Below are positions 47,043 through 59,759 of a stretch of 64,000 nt of DNA, piece after piece. Numbering within the stretch: position 1 is the first letter of the stretch; the number at the start of each line of letters is the position of its first letter. The DNA comes from Cranoglanis bouderius (taxonomy: Eukaryota; Chordata; Actinopteri; Siluriformes; Cranoglanididae). The stretch is from assembly GCA_023630585.1 (NCBI GenBank), contig CM042546.1, positions 14,060,810 to 14,124,809 of the forward strand, written 5' to 3'. The notes below the pieces were generated by a model. That model made no database searches and was not told the DNA's origin. It saw only the letters and a program-made list of their open reading frames with translations. Position numbers and translations under genes: made by a program.

Positions 47043-47121
47043 GGTTTTGAGGTGCGTAAGATCAGAGCGATTGATCAGGATCTGGGCAAACCTCGAGGCA
47101 TTGGCTACACCATTGCATCAG
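47043..47121 (+). CDS. cdh23: Cadherin-23 coding exon, early EC3 (79 nt)
   Basis: The exon is bounded by acceptor GTGTGTGCGTGCAG and donor CAG/GTCAGT. It enters in phase 0 and leaves in phase 1, in the middle of a Gly codon. The peptide starts GFEVRKIRAIDQDLGKPRGI and ends GYTIAS. The calcium motif is DQD, and KPRGIGYTI is a strong cadherin-23 EC3 signature as I remember the mammalian sequence (RPRGIGYTI). The next exon, expected to encode the middle of EC3 ending in an LDRE motif, was not found before the end of the window. Confidence 0.94.
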
Positions 47122-49164
47122 GTCAGTGAGATTCTTGCTTCTTCTATGAGACAGTGACCGAGTCTTTGAACAATAGCAGGGCTATCAGAAGCATGGTTTC
47201 CAGTTTGATGTGACAAAAGTAGCCCAACACCAAAACAATACCGAAAAAAAAAAACCCCCAAAAAATCCCACCATGGCTATCATTGGCAAATCAAGACTGG
47301 CGTAAATTCATTGCATTACGCTCATCAAAGCACAAAAGAATCAATAACTGGTCAAGAAGTGGATGCAGAACTTTCACTGAACCAGAGTCACATGGCCAGA
47401 CTAAATGACTGCCTGATTTGCCGATATTATGTGTTTCCTTGCTAATGCTGTGTCAATGACTTTGACTGTAATCATTTCGTTGGCTGCAAAACAAGCTTTT
47501 GACTAAGATCATTTTTGGCTGGTTTGGCAAACCATTTGGCTTTGGCGCCATTTTCCTTTTACACTATCCTTGCTGTGTCTAGCCAATCTGAATCTGCACC
47601 TTATCCTAAGGGGCCTTCAATATAGAACACATTACAGCATTACAGTGCATTAAGGTATATTTGCTCACTTTGCTCACTGCAGAATATCAATTATTGATCA
47701 TATTTCATTATTAATTCACATTAGGCTTGAATAATCTTTCCCCTATCCATTCCATACATTACTTCCATAAGTTACCGCACTACATGAAGTTACCGATCAA
47801 ACTTATTACCATAAGTTTGATCTGCACTACATGAAATAGTTATTTATTTATTTATTTATTTTTACTCCAGTCTAAAGATGAATATGGTTTAGTCGTGAAC
47901 AATCTTGATCTAATAAAAATGCATGAGTGATGAATCTCTCGACGGTCTGGAGGATGAGGCTTCATTAATAAAAGTTATGGCTGTAGAATATCTCAACGGT
48001 TCAGGATATCCTCTTTTTAGTAACATAAAATTAATTTAAATCGTAGTCTAAATTAGATGATAACCAATACTGTTCTGATTCACTACTCTCTTGCCACATT
48101 AGCGTTTAGATGTTGGGCTTTTTAACAACCAGCTGCTCAGCTCTGTGTTTGAATCCTGCCACGATGCTGCAGCGTCAAGTGTTGGTCACCATTTTGAATG
48201 ACTTTTTGTAACAAATATTAAATTGGGTTTCACCCACTTTCAGGTCTTACATCTACCTTCTCTCTGCATGTTAATTCACATTAACATTGTGAATGAATTG
48301 CAGCTCAACTGTACATGATATGCCATCATCAATGTAGTAGTCAGTACCTAGACTTGGACTTTTCATGACTTCATGACTAAGCTTTTGAGACCTTGGGCTC
48401 TATTTTCCTGTAGTCTACTGCAGTTCATTAAGTTAGACAAGTGTTTGAACTTGAGCAGCTCTATATTCGAAGGGGTTCTGGGAAACTCTTGTTTGATGTC
48501 AGTCTTCTGAATATCAAAACATTACATAACAGTGAATAGCAGCACAAATTTATTTACTGTGTAACCTATTATCAGTAAAAAAATATTATATGCGTAGAAA
48601 AAGAAGGTTTAGCTATATTTAGAAACAAGTGTCAGAAAACCTGTAGTAAAACAACAAACCTGACCAGGCTAACCTGATTATAGAAAACTTACTGGTTAGG
48701 TAACCAAGTAAAATTTCCTCCTATCGTGTACATCGTATTTCGATTTGCCTTTTTTATCCGGCTTACACATGAACGCCACAGTGGAATAACTTAACTGGAC
48801 GCCACATCAGCTAGGTTTCAGCACATTGTTCGCTTCACATCCAAATCAAAAGGAATGGTGTTTAATTAGGATAATTATCACATTTAAAGTTTCTTTTAAA
48901 TTTCTGTTTGATTCCTAATAATGCCAGTGTGAAAAACCTGTCTGAACAGCTTGAATCACTCACCACAAATACCTGACAACTTGTCAGCAACAGGGGAAAT
49001 GGAATGAAATGCATTTTTTTTTTTTTGTGGTCGAGATAAGAGTGCAACTTAAAAACCTTTACATTTCACACTGTCATATAGATGAAAAGACCAAAATTGC
49101 ACCATGAGAAGTCTTTTCATAGGCCATGACACACATGATTGGAAATGTATCTGTACAGCAGATA

Positions 49165-49300
49165 TTACAGTAAAGGGATCTGATGCCACAGATGTTTGTC
49201 TCACGTATTCCTCTAATACCACAGCAATTTTCCAACATTAACCAGTTTTATTTATTAAACCTTGGCACTTTTATCTGTTTACATTTAACGCTGTAGATAT
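49165..49300 (+). repeat. Dispersed repeat family A, partial copy
   Basis: TATTCCTCTAATACCACAGC followed by AATTTTCCAA and TTTATTTATTAAACC align with the start of the 33365-33780 copy. Confidence 0.55.
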
Positions 49301-50914
49301 GTTTCATTTCTTCATTTCAGACTCTTTACTTTTTTGTTTTCAGCCTGGAAATTAGCTCCACGCCCAGCTGAATCAGAGCCGCTCGGTTGACTGAATGGCG
49401 GCGAAGGCTTGTCAGAGTGTTCATTACAGTTCACCTTGCAGGCCCTTTAAAGGAGCTTTAAAGCTCACAAACCACTTCTTTAATATGATGCATGTTGTGT
49501 TAGGAGGTTAAGCCAGTGAATTAAGAATGTGTTTGTTCTTTCAGTCTGGTCAAGTGATTTAATGCTGCAGGAAAAGTACCGCTATTCCGCACATCATACT
49601 CATTACTCCTATCAATCAGCTCATACAGAATGCACTCCATCCTTCACTCTGTCTAGTCTGCATTTATTTTTCAGACAAACCGCAAGTCAGAATGAGGGAT
49701 TTGATATGTGTGATGTGGCTGCAAATGTCCACACTCAAGGACATGGGGCACTGGTGCATTTCGAACACACTCTGTTTGGTTGATATTCAGCATCCAGAAC
49801 TGAGTGTATTGTCTAATAAAACCAGTCAATATAAGCTACCCTGAACTCATAAAAGTGAAAATTACACTGGATTCATGAGCGTTATGCTATTTTAAACATA
49901 AAGTAAGACACTAGGGTCACTTCTGACTCGCAGAAGGCATTAACGAGTGTGTGTGAACGCAGTGCATTCATAAGTTTCACTTACACTCTCTGGGACATTG
50001 TGATATGAGCAGGATTTAAACTTACAATCCTTGCCAACAGGGTGAAAACTAGAGTCTCCAGGCAGTAAAATTTAAAGGAGCTGTTTGTAATTTTTTTCTA
50101 GCCTTCGGCATACTACAATGAAGTAAGCTGGCAAGCTTTAACATTTACTTTCCAATCATCTCCATCCGTTATTTTAAACTGTGTGCCCCATGTGAGCTGT
50201 TCCAACTGGGGGCAGAGCTCATTTCCGGGCCAGAAATATGTAGATGTAGCCTTAGAGGAAGAAACTATTGAGAATCATAGCGTTTCATATTTTTATATGT
50301 ACTGTATATGTATATACAGAATCTCTGTGTGTGTGTGTGTGTGTGTGTGTTGGTTGGTTGGTTGGTTGGTTCCAAATGAAAGACCAGGTCCTTACTGACT
50401 CATTTGGAGAAAAATAAAACCCAGCATGAAGCATTATCTTAGATAAGCTATAGATTCGTTTTTTTTGTTGTTGTTTTTTTTTTTGTACATCGAAGGCTGT
50501 CATATCCAAGGTTACTTTACAAAATAAATTCAAAGTAAACACAAAAAGCACAAACACTAAAAGAATCTTCCAGATATCATCCTTTCACTGCTATCAACAT
50601 GACACAGATTAGAAAAAGAAGTTCAAGAGGAACAGTGAGGCAGGGCACAGGAAAGGGAGACAAGGATGTGAGCTTTGTTTTATAAGTGATATGTTTGTAA
50701 GATGGGTGAGAGAAAGAAAGAAATGTAGTTTTCTCTGGATGTAGATAGGAATATTTTATAGCAGCTTTTCCATTACTGCTCACTCCTAACAGGAAGGATG
50801 GAGAGAAAACAGGGATAAAGAGATAGAAAGGGAAGACAGGGGGAATTTAGGTGAGAGTGGTAAGGTATAGGTGTGCATCAGGACCCAACCAAATAGTCAT
50901 GGGAGTGTGCAGTT

Positions 50915-52490
50915 TGTATTCTCATGCTGGAGGGAGTGGGCGATTTTTACTCTCATGCTGGAGGGAGTGGGTGATTTTTACTCTCATGCTGGAGGGAGTG
51001 GGTGATTCTTACTCTCATGCCGGTGGGAGTGGGTGATTTTTACTCTCATGCCGGTGGGAGTGGACGGTGTTTACTCTCATGCCGGTGGGAGTGGGCGATT
51101 CTTACTCTCATGCTGGTGGGAGTGGGCGATTCTTACTCTCATGCTGGAGGGAGTGGGCGATTCTTACTCTCATGCCGGTGGGAGTGGACGGTGTTTACTC
51201 TCATGCCGGTGGGAGTGGGCGATTCTTACTCTCATGCCGGTGGGAGTGGGTGATTTTTACTGTCATGCCGGTGGGAGTGGGTGATTTTTACTCTCATGCC
51301 GGTGGGAGTGGGTGATTCTTACTCTCATGCCGGAGGGAGTGGGTGATTTTTACTCTCATGCCGGTGGGAGTGGGCGGTGTTTACTCTCATGCCGGTGGGA
51401 GTGGGTGATTCTTACTCTCATGCCGGTGGGAGTGGGTGATTCTTACTCTCATGCCGGTGGGAGTGGGTGATTCTTACTCTCATGCCGGTGGGAGTGGGTG
51501 ATTCTTACTCTCATGCCGGTGGGAGTGGGTGATTCTTACTCTCATGCCGGAGGGAGTGGGTGATTTTTACTCTCATGCCGGAGGGAGTGGGTGATTTTTA
51601 CTCTCATGCCGGTGGGAGTGGGCGGTGTTTACTCTCATGCCGGTGGGAGTGGGCGGTGTTTACTCTCATGCCGGTGGGAGTGGGCGGTGTTTACTCTCAT
51701 GCCGGAGGGAGTGGACGGTGTTTACTCTCATGCCGGTGGGAGTGGGCGATTCTTACTCTCATGCCGGTGGGAGTGGGCGGTGTTTACTCTCATGCCGGTG
51801 GGAGTGGGTGATTCTTACTCTCATGCTGGTGGGAGTGGGCGGTGTTTACTCTCATGCCGGTGGGAGTGGGTGATTCTTACTCTCATGCCGGTGGGAGTGG
51901 GTGATTTTTACTCTCATGCCGGTGGGAGTGGGTGATTTTTACTCTCATGCCGGTGGGAGTGGGTGATTTTTACTCTCATGCCGGTGGGAGTGGGTGATTT
52001 TTACTCTCATGCCGGTGGGAGTGGGTGATTTTTACTCTCATGCCGGAGGGAGTGGGTGATTTTTACTCTCATGCTGGTGGGAGTGGGCGGTGTTTACTCT
52101 CATGCCGGTGGGAGTGGGCGGTGTTTACTCTCATGCCGGTGGGAGTGGGCGGTGTTTACTCTCATGCCGGTGGGAGTGGGCGGTGTTTACTCTCATGCCG
52201 GAGGGAGTGGGTGATTTTTACTCTCATGCCGGTGGGAGTGGGCAGTGTTTACTCTCATGCCGGTGGGAGTGGGTGATTCTTACTCTCATGCTGGTGGGAG
52301 TGGGTGATTTTTACTCTCATGCCGGTGGGAGTGGGCGGTGTTTACTCTCATGCCGGTGGGAGTGGGTGATTCTTACTCTCATGCTGGAGGGAGTGGGCGG
52401 TTTTTACACTCATGCTGGTAGGACTGGGTGGTTTTTACTCTCATTCCAGTCTGAGTGAGCGGTTTCTACTCTCATGCTGGGCAGGATTGG
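50915..52490. repeat. 31-bp GC-rich minisatellite, about 50 copies
   Basis: The unit is CTCTCATGCCGGTGGGAGTG followed by GG and a variable GTGATTTTTA, GTGATTCTTA or GCGGTGTTTA end. It spans almost 1.6 kb with very high identity between units. GCTGG replaces GCCGG and GGAGG replaces GGTGG in some copies. The period is not a multiple of three, so long open frames in all plus-strand frames are the repeat read in rotation and not a protein. Each unit holds two GGG blocks plus GG pairs, giving G-quadruplex potential on the + strand. Confidence 0.95.
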
Positions 52491-53611
52491 TCAGAATTCA
52501 TTTAGGAGTTGGACGATAAACCAGTCCTGTGCACACATCTAGTGGGAAGATAACAGGAAAATGTGAGTGAGAGAGAGAGAGAGAGAGCGAGAGAGAGCCC
52601 TTGTATTGTCTTTAAGTAACAGACCATAAAGAGTGTTTCATACTGAAAGCCACCTGTAATTTCCCCAAACACAGTCATGTCTAATGGCAAAATCAATTGC
52701 ACTATGACCGTTAATGCGAGCGTCCCGAAGAGATTCTCTCCCTGTGAAGCACTGAGCAGCTGATTCTTGTCATCTGAGGATCAGTGTGAATCATAGGAGA
52801 TCTATATGAGACCTGATTTGAAACCTGGGTAAAATCTTCAGTACCCATGAGCAGAAGAACTACTAAAAATTAAGGGCTTGTGAGTGATGCAGCTGTTTAA
52901 GTTTTTACCTTATCGCCAAGAGAGCAGGAAGTTAAGTTAACATAAAACCTTTAAGTTTTCCTTAAAGGCGGAGTGTTAGATATCACCCACCTGAATTTGT
53001 GCACAAGAGGGACAAGAAATACACCATACACATTATATTAATGCACTAAAAACTCTGTGGAATCTGACAGACCGTGTGGTCGTGTGTGTAGAAAATGAAT
53101 GTGCAGTGTTTGTGCTGAAAACTTTTTTTTTTTTTTTTCCACCTGTGTCAAATTTCCAGGCTACCCCAAAGCCTAAAAAAGACAAAATAAATAAATCAGT
53201 AAGAAAAAACAAACATTTGTTCCTTTTGACAGAAACGCATTACCAACAGACCAGCCTGTTTGGGTGCAGTCCCACTTTCGGCAGACTCGACTGTCCCTTT
53301 TGTGTTTTTGATGTTGCTTTTAGCATTTGTGGGTTTTTTTCTGTTTGCTTTGAATATATTTTTTGACCTTGAATGTGAGTAAGATGATATATAAATAATA
53401 CAGACTCTAGAACTTATTATGTAAGATTATTATATTTTTGTCCAATAGTAAGTTTTACTTCTGTCTCTCTGTCATACACACACACACACGCACACACACG
53501 CACACATACACACACATCACACACATTCATACAGACAGATGCTGTAATGATAATCATAGGATGTGGATCCTAATATGATTTTATGTGCGTGCCCTTCTAT
53601 CACCTTTGTGT

Positions 53612-53648
<37 letters not shown>

Positions 53649-54154
53649 CGCACATACATGTATATTCCTGGATGTCCTCTGTGGGAGTGCGTGTCCTCAG
53701 GGACTCGTATTATTAGTTGAGTAATTAAGATAAATGCGTTTTTAATTGCCAGGGTGATGTGTGTTAATGAGCTAGAGAGTGGAGATTAGCATATTCAGCA
53801 CGCTTGCTTTCTCTCTCTCTCTCATGCTTTCCCTCGCTTTTCCTCACTGAGTGCAGCTAAGAGGTTGTTGCTAAGCTGTTTGGTGTATAATCACCTTGGT
53901 AATCACATACCCTGTGTGGTTCAGATTGGATCAAATCCTCCTACTACATGTTAAATACAGTTCTTCACATTTCTCTCTATTGAAAGGGTTTTGGACTTTA
54001 TGAGTACTGTTGCACTCGATTTCAGAGGTGTGTTTTGACTTTCACTGCTTCCCCCGCCGCTCTCTGTCTGCTTCAGAGCATTATGAGACGGCTTTGCAGC
54101 ACTTCAGGTGGAACATTTTCTCTCTGAGTGTTGAACTGTTTGTGAAACAGAGGG

Positions 54155-54320
54155 TAGACTCCAGTCCTGGAGAGCTGTGGTCCAAGCACAGTTTGGTGAT
54201 TTTCTCACTCAGACACATCAACTAAACCTGGTATTTACCTACTGAGTTGAATCAGGTGTCTTTGAGCAAGGAATGCATTAAACTGTGCTGGACTCCAGTC
54301 CTCCAGGCCTGGAGTTTTTC
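54155..54320. mobile_element. Short palindromic MITE-like repeat
   Basis: The ends are inverted copies: ACTCCAGTCCTGGAGAGCTG with TGGTCCAAGCACAGTTTG on the left, and AAACTGTGCTGGACTCCAGT with CCTCCAGGCCTGGAGT on the right. This resembles the frequent teleost 'tcctggagagccac...ctccaggaccag' MITE. No coding content. Confidence 0.55.
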
Positions 54321-54942
54321 TCCCTTGCCTTAAAGCAAGACAGGAATTTGGAAGAGATGGTTATTCCAACATAGTTATTATAGTTAGATAGATAGTTATT
54401 GCTGGTGCAGATGCCAGGTCAACTCAAATAATGATCAAAATCAGGCAAATGGAATTAAATTTAATGAAGTAGAATGACTTTTTCATGAGATCGGGTTGAC
54501 TCATGACATTAAGGGCTTGAGAACAGGGTAATGTCATGACTGGAGCTTTATGAGTTATTATTTTTGTTTTGAAATGCTTACCAAGCACAAGAATTTTAAA
54601 CACTTAATGAGTCATTCTGAATCATAATTATAGGATACATAGAAAGTTATACCAGTTTATTCATAAAATACAGAAAAACTGATCGTAATCTTAACTGGAG
54701 ACAGAATCAGACTTGCTGGAGTATGCACTGTAGTCAATTCTTAAAAGAAAATGAAACTCATTTTCTCCTCTGTTGGCTAAAATATAAATCAATAGGCTTT
54801 GAGAAACAATAATAATGGATTCTCTTTTCTGAAAAATGCAATACTTAATAAGAAAATGTTATTATGTACTGACATGACTTTTTTTCTACATAATATCCTC
54901 TATAGTTGCACTCCCATACAATTATTTATTCTTATTCTTATC

Positions 54943-54944
<2 letters not shown>

Positions 54945-55013
<69 letters not shown>
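54945..55013. repeat. (TA)34 microsatellite
   Basis: A pure TA run of about 69 nt lies directly upstream of the 36-bp tandem repeats. Confidence 0.97.
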
Positions 55014-55018
<5 letters not shown>

Positions 55019-55043
55019 ACAACAAAGCCATTGTTTTTCAGAA

Positions 55044-55258
55044 TTACAGACACAGAGGCCACACCTCCTTCACTAAGAATAACAGACACAGAGGCCACAC
55101 CTCCTTCACTAAGAATAACAGACACAGAGGCCACACCTCCTTCACTAAGAATAACAGACACAGAGGCCACACCTCCTTCACTAAGAATAACAGACACAGA
55201 GCCACACCTCCTTCACTAAGAATAACAGACACAGAGGCCACACCTCCTTCACTGAGAG
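55044..55258. repeat. 36-bp tandem repeat, six copies
   Basis: The unit AATAACAGACACAGAGGCCA continues CACCTCCTTCACTAAG. Six nearly identical copies are present. The fifth has lost one G (CAGAGCCACACC), which shifts the reading frame. Open frames on both strands are by-products of the period being a multiple of three. Confidence 0.93.
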
Positions 55259-55703
55259 GGCATATTTTTTCCCTTTCGTAATAAATTAAACATGATCAAC
55301 TATGGTGCGCTTAGTTTAGCTAATTTGCATACAGTTTTAGGTTGTACGAAAAGATACCGGGTTTGAGGTTTTGTTTCAAATCGTTCTAAATCCATCCACA
55401 TGTAAATCCAGCCACATTACATAAAATAATTTTCATAAATTTGCTACATTTCAAGCAATATTCATAATAATTTATAACAATAATCATGATTATCACTTTT
55501 AGCTATTCTACTAATGTGCAGCTCAAGTCAAAACTGAGTCTTTTGGCACTTGTGTATCATCTTCTTTAAGAGCTTTAGGAGCTTCATTTGGATTCATGTT
55601 CACTTGTAAATCACTTTGGATTAAAGTATTTGCAGAAGGAAAAAAATGTAGGTATAAGGTTATACTGAGTGCCAATAAAGCTTTGTAAAAGAAATGAAAC
55701 AGG

Positions 55704-55752
<49 letters not shown>

Positions 55753-55858
55753 AATTATATGAGTATGTATGGTACTGCTGGCACAATGTCACAGCTGTGA
55801 CCCTCTGAGCTCCTTAAAACCACAGCACAGGCCGTGCTGAATGTGTGTGTTTGTGTGT

Positions 55859-55892
<34 letters not shown>

Positions 55893-56194
55893 TCCAACAG
55901 AAAGAGAAAGGCGTAAGAGATGTGTGACTTGTGTGTCCATCCTCTTGGCAGTCTCGAAAGGGTCTTCAAAGTGCACTCATGTCTGATGAATACATGATGA
56001 AGTGCCACAGGAGAATGAAAAAAAAAAGAAAGAAAGAAAGAAAGAAACTCTCCAAGATATAACCTGCTAACCCTTCCAGCCACAGTGGCCTTAAGGGCTA
56101 ACGTTAAAGCCTAGTGAAATCAGCCTGGCCTCCAGAAGGAGATAAGAGGAGGATTTGAGATTCTGAGCTCCCATCAGGAACCCATTTGCATAGA

Positions 56195-56240
56195 GTTCTG
56201 CACTAGTGACCACATGGTTCTGAGTTCAAATCCCCAGCCT
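56195..56240. other. Pol III B-box-like word, possible SINE fragment
   Basis: GGTTCTGAGTTCAAATCCCC resembles a tRNA-type B box (GGTTCRANNCC). A similar word, CACAAGTTCAAATC, is at 56621-56634. No A box or tail was identified in either case. Confidence 0.3.
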
Positions 56241-57922
56241 TGTCGGAAAGCCTTCGGGTTTTTCTCCTTATCATGAATTTGAAAAATGGATTCCTCTTCC
56301 TGTTCTGGTCTAGTTAGCTTAAAAGAATGGAGTCATAAGGACATGAGAAGGGAATTTAAGACATGCTGCCTTCAGGACTGTAGTGATTGCAGTTAACATA
56401 CCACAGAAGGAGAAAACATGAGCCACCTACTTTCACAGGAAGATGCCTTTTAATTGACATTTTAAACAACCCTGCTGTGTCATTTGAATATTAAGCATTA
56501 CAGCTGATGATTTTTTTTATTTTTTATTTTTTGCTAAAAATGCAGCAATACAAAACATTTTACACAGTAATGGCTAATAACTATTACTTTAATGAATTTG
56601 CTTCCAGTCTTTGGGAGATCACAAGTTCAAATCTTAATAATGCCATAGCCATTTGTGACCTGTGGTCTAAGTGAGCGTATCTGGCTCTGGTAAGGAGTTA
56701 CGCTCATTCCTGTCGATTCGAGTGACCTTAGCCAATCGCAGGCATCAGTGCTTACAGGATGATTACAGAAGTGGACAGTTAGGGCAGTTCGTGCCAATTA
56801 TAAACAAAATTGTGCCTTTTATCAGACATATAAGTGCACTTTTGCAGGTATGCAGTTACTTAACGTAGTCCATCTCTTTGTACGGTGCAGCAGCAATACT
56901 GTGGTTTTTACACACATCAGTTTCAGTGATGGGTTGAGAAACAGTCCACTAAACAAAAATAACCAGCCAACCCCGGTGCTGTGACAACTGGTGAAACTGA
57001 CACTGATTAAGGATAGAAGATGATTGACACATAGAGTGCATGAGGATAAAACACGCTTTAGTCTAAGGTCTACATTCCAAGTTGAGTCAAACATTCAGAC
57101 ATACCTACAGATAATACATACTGTAACTTAGACAGTTCGTGTCAGTTACACACAGCAGTGGCCTCGGACGTTTGTTTTTAAAAAAGTCCATTAAGGGGAC
57201 AACATCTTAATCGGAGACATTGCTTATCCCAAGAACCAAAGATTTTTTTTACGGATAAAATTATGAATTAATTTAAAGTGAGCTGTAAGTGTATCAGATA
57301 AGTGCTCGGTCTGCTTATCCTTCAAACAATGGGCACATGCAGTATTAATCACAGCAGCCCATAAAGTCAACTTAAAGACACGCATAACCAGACACTGAAT
57401 ATGGGTAAGTTTCCCTGCATAAATATTGATGTAACCTTTGGTGCAACTCTGTACAGTATGCACATGGCCATAATGGTACACCCACAAGGTCCAGTAACAA
57501 GGTGTGCCTAATAAAGTGCAGTACACGAAGAAGTGAAAGTGTTTCATTAATTTATTAGTAAAAATTGCAATCACAATTCAAATGACTAAGTTTTCCATTG
57601 AATATTAACAATTATTTTTTAAAAAGTCATATGAATATTATAGAAATTGTGTTCAGGTCAAAAAATAGGCTCGTGTTGTCCTGGTTAGAGACACCTCACC
57701 ATTCTACAGCTGAACAGCTAGAACACACACACATTCTCACACGCACACACACACACACACACACACATTACACTGTTACACCCTCTTGTCCATCTGGCAG
57801 ACTCATAAGTGTAACACAGCTTTAGCTCCGTCATGTTCTTCAACAGGATCTTTATCTAACCACTATGTAGCTTTTCAATTAGCTGCAGGAGAACTGGACT
57901 CAATCCTGATAGCTGCACTAAT

Positions 57923-57969
<47 letters not shown>

Positions 57970-59389
57970 ACACACACACAAACACACACACGTGAAAATC
58001 AATACACACACAGAGGCTCATTTGCCACATGTTTTGTGCAGCCTATTTAGAGGCAGTAAGCTGTGACTGTTGCTGGCAGCGGCATGTGTGTGATCTGGAA
58101 AATCCGCTTTTTCCATTCTTTCTCAGAAAGCATTCATGTGTGATGACTGAAAAGAACTATTCCAGCCTTTTTTCTTTCTTCTTCTTTTTTTTTTTTTTTT
58201 TAAATCTTATCTTTAATGGAATCTTGTTACTTTGTGTAGCTCTTATCCCAAAGCTGCTCTTACTTTCTGCCCTGTACAGAGCAGAACAAGAATCATACAG
58301 GTTAGGTTGCATCATCAGTTGCATCATGATCTATTCAAATCCAGGTTCTGACCCCAGAAATGTTTCTAATACGTAAAGGAAAAAACATGTACATCTACAG
58401 TCAGGTCAAGGATTCCGTCCTGATGAGCTAAATCATAGGTGGACCTGTCGTAAAGAATACAGATGACACTTTTTTTTCTTTGTTTTTGCAGTCTGGTCAA
58501 AGATCACAGTCTATTTAATGGCTTTGATTATTTCTCCTGAGTACTGAGGGTTCTGGATAGAGAGTTGCCTTATGACCCAACTAATAAATTGTGTGGCAGA
58601 GAACCTCTCTCTCTCTCACAGATTCTCTCTGATCGTGATCACTAAAACAGACACAGCTTTCATTTTTAATCCACATCCTGGCAGACACACATAGCTGTGT
58701 TTTCCTCTTTTAAATTCACCCACTGCTGCATCACTCTTGAGTAAAGCCTTTCAGAAATGGCCTTGATCTACTGTGTGTGTGTAGTATAATCTGTTTCAGT
58801 TCAAATAACCAATTTAAAACATATAAAAAATTTTTGCTAGCTGCTTGGACATTAATAGTATCTTATCAGCTGCAATCTGTAATGTTTGAGGTGGTTCTGG
58901 ACATATTAATGTATAATAATTATATAATCATGTAATCATATAATCATAAAATGAAAAATAAACCATGAATAAAATTGTACAGTCCCCCCCTGAACGTATT
59001 GGAAGACATTTGAGTTTGACATCAAAAGATGACTATGAGATGATAGATCTTCGAAGATGGATCATAGAATTTCACCTTTCATTTCCTGATATTTACATCT
59101 AGATGTGTTAAACAACTTAGTATTTGGCACCTTTGGAGGCAGACCACTCAATTTTTAGGTGAGCAAAAGTATAGAAACAAATATCCTTAAAGTAAATTAA
59201 AATAAATAAGACTTAATAGTTTGTTACGTATTACTTGCTTGCAATAACTACATCAAGCTAGCGACCCAGTGACATCACCAAACTGTTGCATTCTTCTTTT
59301 GTGATGCTTAAAGATCATTGAGATTACAGTGGTGAAGTTCAACAAAACAGACTTCATATAAAAACTGTAATGAATTTTCATGGTCTCAC

Positions 59390-59693
59390 AACTGCTATTT
59401 GACCGTGTGGTACTGGTACATTTATAGAAGGGATTTATTTATTTATAATTGCACTATCCGGTGTTACACAGATGAGGATGGGTTCCCTTTTGAGTCTGGT
59501 TCCTCTCAAGGTTTCTTCTTCATATCGTCTCAGGGAGTTTTTCCTTGCCACCGATGCCGCTGGCTTTCTCATTGGGGATAAATTCATGAATTTAAAATCT
59601 ATGTCCTGAATTTATATACTTCTGTAAAGCTGCTTTGGGACAATGTCCATTGTTAAAAGTGCTATACAAATAAACTGAACTTGAACTTGAACT
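59390..59693 (+). mobile_element. Retroposon nested in the Tc1-like element
   Basis: Same family as 25575-25935: CTATTTGACCGTGTGGTACT, GGTTCCCTTTTGAGTCTGGT, TCAGGGAGTTTTTCCTTGCC, and an end GTGCTATACAAATAAACTGA followed by ACTTGAACTTGAAC. The repeated ACTTGA units form the tail. Because it interrupts Tc1-like sequence it is the younger of the two. Confidence 0.78.
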
Positions 59694-59759
59694 TTTTCAG
59701 GCTTTTACCACAATGTATTTCAGTTATTGTTTGTTTCGGGGGGTTTATCCTTTCAGTCT

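Noticed and set aside
48110..48190. tRNA gene or SINE head (TTTGAATCCTGCC resembles a B box)
   Set aside because: No A box, no cloverleaf and no SINE body around it.
50851..52458. Long plus-strand open frames with repeated THAGGSG/SHAGGSGR/LMPVGVG peptides
   Set aside because: They are one 31-bp minisatellite read in rotating frames. They have no start context, splice structure or non-repeat ends.
54922..55281. Open frames across the 36-bp repeats on both strands
   Set aside because: The period is divisible by three so frames stay open automatically. One unit has a frame-breaking deletion and no gene context exists.
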